From an uncultured Litoreibacter sp. (GTDB lineage: Bacteria > Pseudomonadota > Alphaproteobacteria > Rhodobacterales > Rhodobacteraceae): 64,000 nucleotides of DNA. This document shows positions 1 through 9,576 of this stretch, in pieces. The notes below the pieces were generated by a model. That model saw only the letters and a list, made by a program, of their open reading frames with translations. It was not told the DNA's origin and ran no database searches. The stretch lies in the NCBI GenBank assembly GCA_947493265.1, contig CANLQL010000003.1, positions 750,485-814,484 on the forward strand. Reading direction: 5' to 3'. The translations under genes were made by a program, and so were the position numbers. Numbering within the stretch: the stretch's first letter is position 1; every line of letters starts with the position of its first letter.

Positions 1-335
1 ACGGTTGTATAAAACCTTTGCAAATCAGGCCCATGCGTGTCCCAGAAGGCGATTTTGTCGGTTTGTTCCGCATCACTCCAGAACAGCAGCGCCGTGTCAT
101 AGGCAACCGCCGTGGCCACGTCTTCTTCGTAGAATGCATCGATCAGCAAAATGCTCAGCACATCCGCGGCGTCTTCTTCCTGACCAAAGATCGGCACCTG
201 CAAAACGTCGACCAGAGCGTGGGCAAATTCGTGGTAGAAAATCGCCAGCAAGTTGTTTGCGACGAAGTCTTCATGCGCCTCTTGTGCCGTGGCCTGCCCG
301 GCCAGAAGCGACAGGATGACAGCCAGCCGTTTCAT
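1..335 (-). CDS. DUF4344-type secreted putative metallopeptidase, 3' part beyond the window
   Basis: Read on the minus strand from an ATG at 335, the frame stays open to base 1, so the C-terminus lies outside the window. The first 18 or so residues (MKRLAVILSLLAGQATA) form a signal peptide with an A-x-A-like end. Residues around 35-40 read HEFAH, an HExxH zinc-peptidase motif, followed by an acidic stretch (GQEEDAADVLS) and a TALLFW segment, the pattern of DUF4344 putative metallopeptidases. The substrate is unknown. The start overlaps the stop of mch by 4 bp (ATGA), so it is probably the last gene read from the mcl2-mch unit. Family assignment rests on memory of the motif pattern. Confidence 0.75.
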   Translation of the reverse strand, partial: MKRLAVILSLLAGQATAQEAHEDFVANNLLAIFYHEFAHALVDVLQVPIFGQEEDAADVLSILLIDAFYEEDVATAVAYDTALLFWSDAEQTDKIAFWDTHGPDLQRFYTT

Positions 336-1381
336 GTTGGCATCAAAGCCCAGTAATCCAAATCCAACAGCACGTCAGGCAGATATTTCCCGTCCTCGCC
401 TTTCAGCGAAAACGGGGCTGCCCCTGCTTTTTGCGCCACAAGCCTAAGACGGATCGCACCAACGCCGTCGGCGTCAGTTTCGGCGGTTTCAAGAACCTCG
501 GACCAAGCATTGATCGTGTCACCTGCGAAACATGGGGCGGCGTGCGCGCCTGCATTCAGGCCGACGATCATCTGCGCATTGGCCAACCCGTTGAAGCTGA
601 GCGCGCGCGCCAGCGAGATCACGTGCCCACCGTAAATCAATCTTTGGCCACCCTCGCGCGCGGTTGTATCGAAATGCACTTTTGCGGTGTTTTGCCAAAG
701 CCTGGTGGCCAGCATATGTTCGGCCTCTTCGATGGTGACGCCGTCAACATGGTCGATCTTCTCGCCGACCTCATAGTCGCCAAGGCGGTGCGGCTCGCCG
801 GCTTCGGTGAAGCTATAGTTCGTGAAATCAAGGCCTTCAGGCACGATCAGATCATCAGGTGCGACCGCTTTTGCAAGTTCGGGGATCACGGTTTCGGGTG
901 CGGCGGCGTCCAGATTGTTTTTGCGCACCATGACCCAGCGCACGTAGTCCAAAACCACCTCTCCGATTTGGTTCACGCCGGTTGTACGCACCCAGACGAC
1001 ACCGGATTTCCCGTTTGAGTTCTGCTTCAACCCGATCACTTCGGACCGGGAACTAAGCGTGTCACCAGGATAGACCGGCCGGTGAAATCTGCCTTCCGCA
1101 TAGCCCAGATTGGCCACCGCATTCAGGGAGATATCGGGCACAGTTTTCCCAAAGATCGTGTGGAACCCGATCAGGTCGTCCATCGGGGATTCGTGCAGCC
1201 CGCAATCCCGCGCAAAATCATCCGATGAATAGAGTGCCCCGCGCGCCGGATAAAGCGCATGGTAGATGGCCCGCTCCCCGCCGGAGATCGTGCGCGGCAC
1301 GGCGTGTTCGATCACCTGGCCTACGAAATAATCTTCGAAAAACCACCCGCTGTTGGTTTTACCGGGTTTCGTTTTCAGCAT
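332..1381 (-). CDS. mch: Mesaconyl-CoA hydratase (ethylmalonyl-CoA pathway)
   Basis: A MaoC-like (hot-dog fold) double-domain hydratase of 349 residues, close to the roughly 340 residues of Rhodobacter Mch. It interconverts mesaconyl-CoA and beta-methylmalyl-CoA in acetyl-CoA assimilation by the ethylmalonyl-CoA pathway, in the cytoplasm. The N-terminal part carries WFFEDYFVGQ and a hydratase-like YxGDTL segment (residues 104-109); a second hot-dog half begins near residue 190 (YEVGEKIDH). It sits downstream of mcl2, nnrU and a DUF1737 gene, the order I recall from Rhodobacter sphaeroides, and its start overlaps the DUF1737 stop by 1 bp (TAATG). The product name combines family similarity and this conserved context. 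Confidence 0.9.
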   Translation of the reverse strand: MLKTKPGKTNSGWFFEDYFVGQVIEHAVPRTISGGERAIYHALYPARGALYSSDDFARDCGLHESPMDDLIGFHTIFGKTVPDISLNAVANLGYAEGRFHRPVYPGDTLSSRSEVIGLKQNSNGKSGVVWVRTTGVNQIGEVVLDYVRWVMVRKNNLDAAAPETVIPELAKAVAPDDLIVPEGLDFTNYSFTEAGEPHRLGDYEVGEKIDHVDGVTIEEAEHMLATRLWQNTAKVHFDTTAREGGQRLIYGGHVISLARALSFNGLANAQMIVGLNAGAHAAPCFAGDTINAWSEVLETAETDADGVGAIRLRLVAQKAGAAPFSLKGEDGKYLPDVLLDLDYWALMPT

Positions 1382-1584
1382 TAGTGCTCTCCCAGTTTCA
1401 CGTCGGGGTTGTAGGTGCCGGGGGCCTCTTTGATCAACGCCTGGCCGCAGCGCATCACGCCATTTGCATGATCAAACGCGTAGGTCGGATCGCCGTGCAG
1501 CGACCAGCCATCGTTCAACGCCTTTGTAACCTTGTGGCAGAATGTTGAATTGTCGTCTGCACTGAGAAAGCGGTAGAGCTTCAT
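1381..1584 (-). CDS. DUF1737 domain-containing small protein
   Basis: A 67-residue soluble protein beginning MKLYRFL, with FCHKVTKALNDGW in the middle, which is the DUF1737 signature; no enzymatic function is established. I chose the ATG at 1584 because homologues begin with MKLY; an in-frame ATG at 1596 would add MGDD and overlap the nnrU stop. It lies between nnrU (1 bp gap) and mch (1 bp overlap), so it is almost certainly co-transcribed with them. Its link to CoA-ester metabolism is positional only. Confidence 0.8.
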   Translation of the reverse strand: MKLYRFLSADDNSTFCHKVTKALNDGWSLHGDPTYAFDHANGVMRCGQALIKEAPGTYNPDVKLGEH

Positions 1585-1585
1585 G

Positions 1586-2155
1586 TCATCCCCCAAACGG
1601 TCTTACGCCAAGCCAGATATGCACATAAGCGATGATCGCGGTCAGCACCAAGGTCACGATGATCAAGGTGACTTCTTTCTTTGCCGGGGCTTGTGGAGGT
1701 GGGGTCCAAGGGCCGTCCGCCTTGTTGATCACAATTACAGAGACAACCGCCCAAGCCAGAATGCCACCGAATAGAATGATTGAGGCCAGATCGCCGTTTA
1801 CCAGCAGGTGCGCGAAGGCCCAGATTTTAACAGCCGTCAGCTGTGGATGGCGGATTTTCGTGCCAATCCAGACTTTTGCATCTTTCGCACCGCTTGCGCC
1901 GAAGACGTAAATGCTGAGTACCATCAACAGGTTATTGATATGTGTCAGAAAGCCCGGAGGTTGCCAGATAACAGTAAAATCCGCGGCCCTGTAACCGATC
2001 GTCATCAAGACAACAGATGCAACAATCGCCAATGCGAAGGCACCTTTTGACGCCTCTCCCATTTTGGCGGTCATGTTCGCACGCAAATCCGGGGCCAGAC
2101 GTTTCAGCAGATGCGCCGCCCACCATAGGGCCAGTCCGATGATCAGAAGTGTCAT
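1586..2155 (-). CDS. NnrU family integral membrane protein
   Basis: A 189-residue polytopic membrane protein with about five or six hydrophobic segments, including residues 1-15, 40-60, 75-90, 125-145 and 160-180. The features WWAAHLLKR near the N-terminus and AFAHLLVNGD around residue 115 identify the NnrU family. NnrU proteins were named from a nitric oxide reductase context, but most homologues in this order have no nir/nor neighbours, and none are visible here. A relative, Z-ISO, is a carotenoid isomerase in plants, so a haem- or isoprenoid-linked role is possible but unproven. Start ATG at 2155 is 3 bp downstream of the mcl2 stop. Confidence 0.82.
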   Translation of the reverse strand: MTLLIIGLALWWAAHLLKRLAPDLRANMTAKMGEASKGAFALAIVASVVLMTIGYRAADFTVIWQPPGFLTHINNLLMVLSIYVFGASGAKDAKVWIGTKIRHPQLTAVKIWAFAHLLVNGDLASIILFGGILAWAVVSVIVINKADGPWTPPPQAPAKKEVTLIIVTLVLTAIIAYVHIWLGVRPFGG

Positions 2156-2158
2156 GCC

Positions 2159-3019
2159 TCAGCCTTCCATTTCCGCGATTGCGCTGGCTTTCGCCAGCAA
2201 GGATCGCGCGGTTTCCACATGCAGGTTTTCTACGATCTTTCCGTCAACGACTGCAACGCCCTTGCCGTCTTCTTGCGCAGTTTGGAAGGCCTCAATCTGG
2301 CGTCTTGCCGTGTCGACCTCATCTTCCGAGGGGCCAAACACGGCGTTCGAAATCGCCAATTGTGCGGGATGGATCAGCGACTTTCCGTCAAAGCCGAAAT
2401 CGCGGCCTTGTTCAGCCTCGGCGCGCAGCCCGTCTTCGTCCTTGAACGCGTTGAACACGCCATCAATGCAGATTAGACCCTCGGCGCGGGCTGCCAGCAG
2501 GCAATGCTGCAAGCTGGTGATCATCGCTTCGCGGGATCGGCTTCCAAGATCCTTGGCCAGATCATTTGTGCCCATCACAAACCCTTCCAGACGGTCGGAT
2601 TTGGCAATCTCGGCGGCATTCAGAATGCCTTTCGGCGTCTCCATCATCGCCCAAAGCTTTGTATTCTTCGCCGCGGGTACCTGATCCAGCAGGGCCGCGA
2701 TATCGTTCAGCGCGTCGCGGCTTTCAACTTTCGGGATCAAGATCGCATCGGGTCCAACGGCGGCGAATTGGGCCAGATCGTCGTCCCCCCATTCCGTCTC
2801 CAAGCCGTTGATGCGCACAATTCGGTAGCGTTGACCGAAATCGCCCTGCGTTAATTTTTCAGCCAAGGCCAAGCGAGCGTTAACTTTCTGGTCCGGAGAA
2901 ACCGCATCTTCCAAGTCAAAAATGATCGCATCCACAGGCAAGCTTTGGGCTTTTTCCAAGGCCCGCGCGTTTGAGCCCGGCAGGTATAAAACAGATCGGA
3001 ATGGGCGGTTTAGCATCAT
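2159..3019 (-). CDS. mcl2: (3S)-malyl-CoA thioesterase, HpcH/HpaI family
   Basis: A 286-residue TIM-barrel protein of the HpcH/HpaI aldolase-citrate lyase family. Conserved segments are RSVLYLPGSNARALEKA (N-terminus), IIFDLEDAVSPDQK (Mg/CoA site), RINGL, ILIPKVES, MMETPKGI and a C-terminal GFDGKSLIHPAQ. The short length and sequence resemble Rhodobacter Mcl2, which hydrolyses (3S)-malyl-CoA to malate and CoA, rather than the roughly 318-residue lyase Mcl1. Proximity to mch supports this; in R. sphaeroides mcl2 lies beside mch. A citrate-lyase beta-like or lyase activity cannot be excluded from sequence alone. First gene of a five-gene minus-strand unit; ATGATG at 3019/3016 gives two possible starts. 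Confidence 0.85.
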   Translation of the reverse strand: MMLNRPFRSVLYLPGSNARALEKAQSLPVDAIIFDLEDAVSPDQKVNARLALAEKLTQGDFGQRYRIVRINGLETEWGDDDLAQFAAVGPDAILIPKVESRDALNDIAALLDQVPAAKNTKLWAMMETPKGILNAAEIAKSDRLEGFVMGTNDLAKDLGSRSREAMITSLQHCLLAARAEGLICIDGVFNAFKDEDGLRAEAEQGRDFGFDGKSLIHPAQLAISNAVFGPSEDEVDTARRQIEAFQTAQEDGKGVAVVDGKIVENLHVETARSLLAKASAIAEMEG

Positions 3020-3364
3020 CTTTCATCCTGAATTCTCGTATTCGCCCGTCTTCGACCACAGAGTTCGCCCGCCCGCAACCGTAGATTAACAGCGTCTTGC
3101 GACACTCTTAATGGTGCAAATTTGAATCACTTCCGCGGCGATGCGCACGGGCCATTAACCAAATTTTCGCAGACTGAGCGCCAAATTTACCCCGTCGCGT
3201 CAGATCAATCTCGACTGTGAATTCCTGACATAGAGGCAAAATGCCTCAGCGTTTGATCCGGCACTGAGACATCAACACGGTCCAGTTGGACCGCCTGCGT
3301 TTCCAGAATGGAACAGGCCGATGGCCCATCAGGCAGCCCACCTGTGCAAAGAAAGGACTATGAC
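3020..3364. other. Non-coding divergent intergenic region (345 bp)
   Basis: No convincing gene on either strand. It must hold the promoter of the mcl2-mch unit (leftward) and of the small secreted protein (rightward). Visible small structures are two perfect 6-bp-arm dyads: gaggca-aaa-tgcctc at 3233-3247 and ggtcca-gt-tggacc at 3279-3292. Neither is followed by a T tract, so they are not terminators. No clear sigma-70 pair was recognised. Confidence 0.5.
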
Positions 3365-3685
3365 ATGAAAGAGAAACTTTTTGGTCTGTCGCTTGGATTT
3401 GCCGCGCTCCTGATGGCCACGGATATGGCCAGCGCCCAAAACAACAATCGCTGCGCGCAACGGGAAATCGTCGTTGGCAAATTGAACAGCGATTATGGTG
3501 AAAGCCGCAAAACGATGGGTTTGACTGCGAATAACGGGATCATTGAAATGTATGCGTCCGAGGAAACCGGAAGCTGGACGATCACCGTGACCCATCCCAA
3601 CGGTTTGACCTGTCTTCTGGCGGCGGGCACGTCGTTTGAACAGGTCCAGGAAGAACTTCCAGCAGTTCTTGGTGCCCCGGCCTAA
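3365..3685 (+). CDS. Small secreted protein of unknown function
   Basis: A 106-residue protein with an N-terminal signal peptide (MKEKLFGLSLGFAALLMATD, cleavage expected after ASA near residue 24). The mature part has two cysteines (residues 29 and 83, NRCAQRE and LTCLLA) that could form one disulfide, and a beta-rich look (GSWTITVTHPNGLTCLLAAG). I recognise the pattern from other roseobacters but know no function. The ATG at 3365 follows an AAAGGA ribosome site; an upstream in-frame start at 3308 would hide the signal peptide and is rejected. It is convergent with the TSUP gene, 8 bp away. Confidence 0.75.
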   Translation: MKEKLFGLSLGFAALLMATDMASAQNNNRCAQREIVVGKLNSDYGESRKTMGLTANNGIIEMYASEETGSWTITVTHPNGLTCLLAAGTSFEQVQEELPAVLGAPA

Positions 3686-3693
3686 AACCAGCC

Positions 3694-4446
3694 CTAGGTA
3701 ACCCCATCAAAAACCAGCTTCACGCCAGCAATGACGAGAAGCGAATAGGTGATCGCGAAAAACAGCTTTTCGGGCACGCGTGTATGGGCAAAAACACCAA
3801 TCGCCGCCCCGAGAATGGCAACCGGGGCCAGCACAAGGTTCGCCCAGAGCGTTTCGGCCGTGAAAATGCCCAGAAACGCATAGGGCACAGCCTTGAAAAT
3901 GTTGATGACCCAAAAGGTAAGCACGGTTGTCGCCTGATAAGTCGTCTTCGTGATCTTCTGAGACAGCAGAAATATCGCAACCGGCGGACCGCCCGCATGG
4001 GAAATGAAACTGGTAAACCCAGCGACAACACCTGCAAAAATACCGGTTGAAGCATCAAACGCGCGTGGCTTGTCAACAAACAGGCCGCGCGCTTTTGCCA
4101 TTTGAAACATCACAAACCCGACCGAGATCAGCCCGATGAGAAGCCGCAGGATATCGGCATTGGCGACGCGGTAGAATGCCACGGCAACTGCCACGCCAAT
4201 TGCGCCGCCGATTGTCAGCACCTTTACATTGGGGGTGTCCCATTTGCGCCAATAGGGTTTCAGCGTCCAGCAATCCACCAGCATCAAAAGCGGCAACATC
4301 AACCCGATGGCTTGCGCAGGCTCCAGCCGCAATGCGAGAATCGGCGTTGCGACAAACGCCGCCCCGCTGCCAAAGCCACCCTTTGAAATTCCCGCAATAA
4401 GAACCGCTGGCACTGCAAGGGCAAAAAACCAAACATCCATCTCCAT
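3694..4446 (-). CDS. TauE/SafE (TSUP) family permease
   Basis: A 250-residue inner-membrane protein with about seven or eight hydrophobic helices. GISKGGFGSGAAF near residue 20 is the hallmark of the TSUP family, which exports or takes up sulfite, sulfonates and related small anions; the substrate is not predictable here. The second repeat is seen as GVVAGFTSFISHAGGPP near residue 143. The frame is open upstream to a GTG at 4545, but the extra 33 residues are polar and the ATG at 4446 gives the normal family length, so I use that. It is divergent from mdh and convergent with the small secreted protein. Confidence 0.85.
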   Translation of the reverse strand: MEMDVWFFALAVPAVLIAGISKGGFGSGAAFVATPILALRLEPAQAIGLMLPLLMLVDCWTLKPYWRKWDTPNVKVLTIGGAIGVAVAVAFYRVANADILRLLIGLISVGFVMFQMAKARGLFVDKPRAFDASTGIFAGVVAGFTSFISHAGGPPVAIFLLSQKITKTTYQATTVLTFWVINIFKAVPYAFLGIFTAETLWANLVLAPVAILGAAIGVFAHTRVPEKLFFAITYSLLVIAGVKLVFDGVT

Positions 4447-4591
4447 CAAGGTGAGTTTGCGGAGAAAACCAAACCTAATCAACGCGTAAAGCGCCTGACT
4501 TGCGAAGGTTGTCTGGGAAATGATCTGCTTTCTGCGTTGCAGCACTCTTGCGCCACGCCCCCCAAAGGTCTACCCCTCCCGCCAATGTTAA

Positions 4592-5575
<984 letters not shown>

Positions 5576-5600
5576 GCCGCTGTCATAAAAGACAATTATC

Positions 5601-5634
5601 AAGGTGCGCAGGCCAGCTCTGCGCGCCTTTTATT
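5601..5634. terminator. Bidirectional hairpin terminator between mdh and the glycosyltransferase
   Basis: An 11-bp stem (aaggtgcgcag / ctgcgcgcctt, one G-T pair) with a 7-base loop is followed by TTTTATTTT on the plus strand. It sits 25 bp after the mdh stop, and its right end runs into the stop codon of the opposing gene, so it can serve both genes. Confidence 0.85.
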
Positions 5635-6694
5635 TTGCCACCAAAGCTTCCGGACCCTCTTTCACGGCGGTGATAACCTCTGGCTCTTTCAGAGCGAGGA
5701 CGCGGTCAAAGGCGGCGGGCGACAAGTCAAACTCCGTCTCCGGGAACACCTCCCGCAAGGATGCTGCGGGATCGAAAGGTTCGTTCCGCATTGCTTTGAC
5801 GGACCGCAATTTCGCCTCAAGTACCGGGTCCACGACTTGCAATAGTGTGTTGAACTGATCCAAATAATCCGTGTCCCCCAGATGCGTTCTGACTTGCTCG
5901 AACTGCGTCTTCCGAGCGTGGTTGTGGTTGCCATGTAAACGCGTACGAATTCTCAGAACCCGCTTGGCCAGTTTGGCCTGCCAGTGCAGCGGTGTCAGCC
6001 CATCAAAATGCAAAAGCCGTGCGGTTGGAAGCTTGGCCATTTTCACCTTTGCCCCGCGGTCGAGGACGTCATCGCTGACACGCATGTTGGGCACATGAAT
6101 ACCCGGCAGATGGCTTAGTCCCGTTCGCAGCAGGCTTTTGCCCGCGCGGTGCCCGGAAAACCGGTGACTGGTGGCGTCGGCCAGAAGACCCTCCGGTGCC
6201 AAATCTTCTTTGACGGCGGCTTTCTTGTCGACGCGAAATACACCGGAAAAGATCGTCTCACGCGGGTCGTCAGCCAGCCAGGCACGTTCCAGGTTCTTGA
6301 TATGCGCCGCTTCCGCCTTTGCGGGAAGAAGCGTCAGCACATCGCTGAGGTCTTCATCAAACATCAGGAATTCGTCGACGTCACAATGCAAGAGCCAATC
6401 GACATTGCAGCGCTGATAGGCATGTGCTGCGTTGATCAATTGCCGTTTCACATGCTGCACGGGTCGCAGCCGTCCGTGAACGTTTTTCCAATTTGCCCAA
6501 GTGGCGCGCGTGAACTTACAGCCCTTGGTGTTTTTCAGAAGCGGTCCCAGTTCAAAATCCGGGGTGCCGCGATCGAGGTAGATATGGACCTCTTTCGCGC
6601 CGAGGCATTTGAAATGCGCAACAAAGGCGGCGATCAAGGCGCTCGGCTCATTCGCGGTGGCCACCACGCCCCATGTTTGTCTGCCCTGCCCCAT
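5630..6694 (-). CDS. Family 2-type glycosyltransferase
   Basis: A 354-residue cytoplasmic protein of the Glyco_tranf_2_4 type. It starts TWGVVATANEP, the beta-alpha nucleotide-sugar entry, and has the metal-binding DVDEF motif (residues near 125) in WLLHCDVDEFLMF. Conserved downstream features include RFSGHRAGKSLLRTG and LLHFDGLTPLHW. Related genes in this group are scattered singly and are often predicted to act on surface polysaccharides; no acceptor can be named. The start ATG at 6694 has no strong ribosome site. Its promoter must lie in the gap shared with sucC, so the palindromes there could affect it too. The C-terminal 70 residues are not part of the recognisable domain. Confidence 0.8.
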   Translation of the reverse strand: MGQGRQTWGVVATANEPSALIAAFVAHFKCLGAKEVHIYLDRGTPDFELGPLLKNTKGCKFTRATWANWKNVHGRLRPVQHVKRQLINAAHAYQRCNVDWLLHCDVDEFLMFDEDLSDVLTLLPAKAEAAHIKNLERAWLADDPRETIFSGVFRVDKKAAVKEDLAPEGLLADATSHRFSGHRAGKSLLRTGLSHLPGIHVPNMRVSDDVLDRGAKVKMAKLPTARLLHFDGLTPLHWQAKLAKRVLRIRTRLHGNHNHARKTQFEQVRTHLGDTDYLDQFNTLLQVVDPVLEAKLRSVKAMRNEPFDPAASLREVFPETEFDLSPAAFDRVLALKEPEVITAVKEGPEALVAK

Positions 6695-6770
6695 TGTTCG
6701 TGAGTCTTACCCGTTATGGTTTTCTTAGTCTTTCATAGCGAAAGCTCCGAAAAACGCGAAGTCTTTTAAA

Positions 6771-6805
6771 TTTGTGATCACACAATTTTTTACCGTGATC
6801 ACAAA
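6771..6805. promoter_or_regulatory. Twin TGTGATCACA operator upstream of sucC
   Basis: Two palindromes lie here: TGTGATCACA at 6773-6782 and CGTGATCACA at 6794-6803. Their centres are 21 bp apart, two helical turns, and together they form a larger inverted repeat TTTGTGATCAC-N13-GTGATCACAAA. The same palindrome stands before the GntR/FCD gene at 18744. They end about 95 bp before the sucC start. A small hairpin (ggtttt-tcgg-aaaacc, 6811-6826) follows. I infer cooperative binding of the GntR/FCD regulator; no clear -35/-10 pair was identified. Confidence 0.7.
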
Positions 6806-6900
6806 TGTCGGGTTTTTCGGAAAACCGGAAGAATCCTCTTTTATAACGGTCGAAATCAGTGTCAGAATTTGGCGATAGATTTCAAAGGAGATGACCCCCC

Positions 6901-8094
6901 GTGAATATCCATGAATATCAGGCGAAGGCATTGCTTCGCAGCTATGGTGCCCCTGTTTCTGATGGCCGCGCCGTTCTGAAAGCCGAGGACGCCAAAACCG
7001 CCGCCGGGGAGCTTGACGGCCCTGTATGGGTCGTAAAAGCGCAAATTCATGCGGGGGGCCGCGGCAAGGGGACGTTCAAGGAAGCCGATGCTGGCGAAAA
7101 AGGCGGTGTTCGGATCACGAAATCTGTCGAAGAAGCTGCAGAAGAAGCCAAACGAATGCTGGGCCGGACCTTGGTCACACATCAGACCGGCCCGGTCGGC
7201 AAGCAGGTTGGTCGCATCTATATCGAAGATGGTGCCGCCATCGCACGTGAACTTTATTTGGCCCTGCTGGTTGATCGCGCGTCTAGCCAAATCTCTTTCG
7301 TGTGTTCGACCGAAGGCGGGATGGATATTGAAGAAGTCGCCGCAGAAACGCCAGAAAAAATCCTCAGCTTTTCTGTTGATCCGGCCACGGGCTATCAGCC
7401 GTTCCATGGCCGCCGCATCGCATTCGCGCTTGGCCTTGAAGGCAAACAGATCAAGCAATGCGTTCAGTTGATGGGCACGCTTTACAAGCTGTTCAAAGAA
7501 AAAGACGCCGAGATGCTGGAGATTAACCCACTGATTACAACGGAAGATGGCGATCTGAAATGTCTTGATGCGAAGATGGGTTTTGACAGCAATGCCACAT
7601 ACCGGCACGCCGATATTGCCGCCTTGCGCGACGAAACGGAAGAGGACCCGAAGGAGCTTGCCGCCTCCAAGTTTGACCTCAACTATATCGCGCTGGACGG
7701 CGAGATTGGCTGCATGGTCAACGGTGCGGGTCTTGCGATGGCCACGATGGACATCATCAAGCTGTATGGGGCCGAGCCTGCCAACTTCCTGGATGTGGGC
7801 GGCGGGGCCACCAAGGAAAAGGTGACCGAGGCGTTCAAGATCATCACCTCGGACCCGAAGGTCAAAGGCATTCTGGTGAACATCTTCGGCGGTATCATGC
7901 GCTGCGACGTGATCGCGGAAGGCGTCGTCGCTGCGGTGAAAGAAGTGGGTCTGAAGGTCCCGCTGGTCGTGCGTCTTGAAGGCACGATGGTCGAAGAAGG
8001 CAAGAAGATCATCAATGAAAGTGATGTTGACGTGATCGCCGCCGACGACCTGAAAGACGGTGCCGAAAAAATCGTCAAGGCCGTGAAAGGGTAG
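6901..8094 (+). CDS. sucC: Succinyl-CoA synthetase (ADP/GDP-forming) beta subunit
   Basis: With SucD it converts succinyl-CoA to succinate with phosphorylation of a nucleoside diphosphate. It has 397 residues, as expected. The N-terminus [16 protein letters not shown] and the ATP-grasp region ([13 protein letters not shown] at residues 44-56, EINPL near 205) are intact, and the C-terminal CoA-ligase part has [13 protein letters not shown] and [10 protein letters not shown]. The start is GTG: the ATG 12 bases earlier runs into a stop after seven codons. An AAGGAG site lies 10 bases upstream, separated from GTG by a C-rich spacer also seen before lpd. First gene of the suc-lpd cluster, behind the twin palindromic operator. 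Confidence 0.97.
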   Translation: MNIHEYQAKALLRSYGAPVSDGRAVLKAEDAKTAAGELDGPVWVVKAQIHAGGRGKGTFKEADAGEKGGVRITKSVEEAAEEAKRMLGRTLVTHQTGPVGKQVGRIYIEDGAAIARELYLALLVDRASSQISFVCSTEGGMDIEEVAAETPEKILSFSVDPATGYQPFHGRRIAFALGLEGKQIKQCVQLMGTLYKLFKEKDAEMLEINPLITTEDGDLKCLDAKMGFDSNATYRHADIAALRDETEEDPKELAASKFDLNYIALDGEIGCMVNGAGLAMATMDIIKLYGAEPANFLDVGGGATKEKVTEAFKIITSDPKVKGILVNIFGGIMRCDVIAEGVVAAVKEVGLKVPLVVRLEGTMVEEGKKIINESDVDVIAADDLKDGAEKIVKAVKG

Positions 8095-8124
8095 ACCGGC
8101 ATCGCCCGGTTTGCTCAGTTGGTC

Positions 8125-8682
8125 ATGCAAGACACGTTCACATATCGCCCCTGCCCACCGCGTCATAACGCGCTGGTCAATAAGCATCGTCTCATTGTGA
8201 AATTGGCATTGGTTGTTTGTACGGCGGCCGGATTGGCGGGCTGCCAGACAACCACCACCAGCCCAACCGAAGGTGTCGCAAAGGAACCGTTGGAGATCTC
8301 CACGCGGCAGGCCTTTGTACTTTTTGAAACCGTCTGCGGCGCGTCTGCGCCAAGCTTTGCATCAGCAACCCAACGCATGAAAGCGAACGGGTTTGAGACG
8401 GTTGTTAAACCACCTTCGGGTCCCAAGATCACGTTCAGCAATACCTTCGACGCATCCTTTAAGCTCGAGGACGGTCCAAATGGTGCGAAAGCTTGTAGTA
8501 TGGCATTTGCGAACGCAGACAGCCTCTCGAAGTACAACAAGACGATTGCCGAACTAAACCCGAAAAAAATCAACGGCAAAAACATATTGCTACACCCTTC
8601 TGGAAACCTGGTTTCGACAAACCCGGCGCTGAAGAAAAGCGGCAAGTCTTACTACGTCATTCAAATGATCTCTGGAGTCTAA
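8125..8682 (+). CDS. Putative lipoprotein of unknown function inside the suc operon
   Basis: A 185-residue protein with a hydrophobic signal ending in a lipobox (GLAGC), so it is probably an outer- or inner-membrane lipoprotein facing the periplasm. The mature part begins with a threonine-rich linker, then has FETVCGASAPSF, a two-cysteine beta-rich domain (second Cys in KACSMAF). It lies between sucC and sucD, 30 bp after sucC and 9 bp before sucD. ATG at 8125 gives a long pre-sequence; GTG at 8197 would give a more typical 16-residue lipoprotein signal and may be the true start. It resembles in layout the secreted protein after sucD. Confidence 0.7.
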   Translation: MQDTFTYRPCPPRHNALVNKHRLIVKLALVVCTAAGLAGCQTTTTSPTEGVAKEPLEISTRQAFVLFETVCGASAPSFASATQRMKANGFETVVKPPSGPKITFSNTFDASFKLEDGPNGAKACSMAFANADSLSKYNKTIAELNPKKINGKNILLHPSGNLVSTNPALKKSGKSYYVIQMISGV

Positions 8683-8691
8683 GGAACACAC

Positions 8692-9573
8692 ATGGCCATT
8701 CTCATCGACGAAAACACGAAAGTAATCTGTCAGGGTTTCACTGGCAGCCAAGGCACGTTCCATTCCGAGCAAGCGATTGCGTATGGCACCAAAATGGTTG
8801 GCGGCGTGACGCCGGGCAAAGGCGGGCAAAGCCATCTTGATTTGCCGGTGTTCAACTCCTGCCATGAGGCGGTTGAGGTGACGGGCGCGGATGCCACAGT
8901 GATCTACGTGCCGCCGCCCTTCGCTGCGGACTCCATTCTTGAGGCGATTGATGCGGAGATCCCACTGATCTGCTGCATCACCGAAGGCATTCCGGTGCTG
9001 GACATGATGAGTGTGAAGCGCGCGCTGGAAGGATCAAAATCCCGGCTGGTTGGACCGAATTGCCCCGGCATCATCACACCGGATGCGTGCAAAATGGGCA
9101 TTATGCCCGGCCATATCCACAAGCGCGGCAGCGTCGGTGTGGTCTCGCGCTCCGGCACGCTAACCTATGAAGCTGTCAAGCAGACAACCGATTCCGGTCT
9201 GGGCCAGTCCACCGCCGTTGGTATCGGTGGTGACCCGATCAAGGGCACCGAACATATCGACATTCTGGAGATGTTTTTGGCCGATGATGAGACGCAAAGC
9301 ATCATCATGATCGGGGAGATCGGCGGATCGGCGGAAGAAGACGCCGCACAATTTCTGGCTGATGAGCGCAAGAAGGGTCGCTGGAAACCGACCGCAGGCT
9401 TTATCGCCGGTCGCACGGCCCCTCCGGGTCGGCGCATGGGCCATGCCGGTGCGATTGTCGCCGGCGGCAAGGGCGGCGCGGAAGACAAGATCGAAGCGAT
9501 GAAATCCGCAGGCATCGTTGTGTCCGAAAGCCCGGCAGGTCTGGGCGAAGCGGTTCTGGAGGCGATTGGCTAA
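8692..9573 (+). CDS. sucD: Succinyl-CoA synthetase alpha subunit
   Basis: Catalytic alpha subunit of succinyl-CoA synthetase, 293 residues. The CoA-binding start reads [19 protein letters not shown], the nucleotide-fold segments [10 protein letters not shown] and [21 protein letters not shown] follow, and the phosphohistidine is in [13 protein letters not shown] near residue 249. A GGAAC-type ribosome site lies just upstream. It works with SucC although a lipoprotein gene separates the two, an unusual break in a normally adjacent pair. Confidence 0.97.
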   Translation: MAILIDENTKVICQGFTGSQGTFHSEQAIAYGTKMVGGVTPGKGGQSHLDLPVFNSCHEAVEVTGADATVIYVPPPFAADSILEAIDAEIPLICCITEGIPVLDMMSVKRALEGSKSRLVGPNCPGIITPDACKMGIMPGHIHKRGSVGVVSRSGTLTYEAVKQTTDSGLGQSTAVGIGGDPIKGTEHIDILEMFLADDETQSIIMIGEIGGSAEEDAAQFLADERKKGRWKPTAGFIAGRTAPPGRRMGHAGAIVAGGKGGAEDKIEAMKSAGIVVSESPAGLGEAVLEAIG

Positions 9574-9576
9574 CAG

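Noticed and set aside
3233-3292. Two small perfect dyads (gaggca-aaa-tgcctc and ggtcca-gt-tggacc)
   Set aside because: Short arms, no T tract and no relation to neighbouring sites; recorded in the intergenic entry but not called as regulatory.
6862-8187. A 441-codon open frame on the minus strand across sucC
   Set aside because: It is fully antisense to an unmistakable sucC, lacks any domain pattern, and is the usual mirror frame of a G+C-rich gene.
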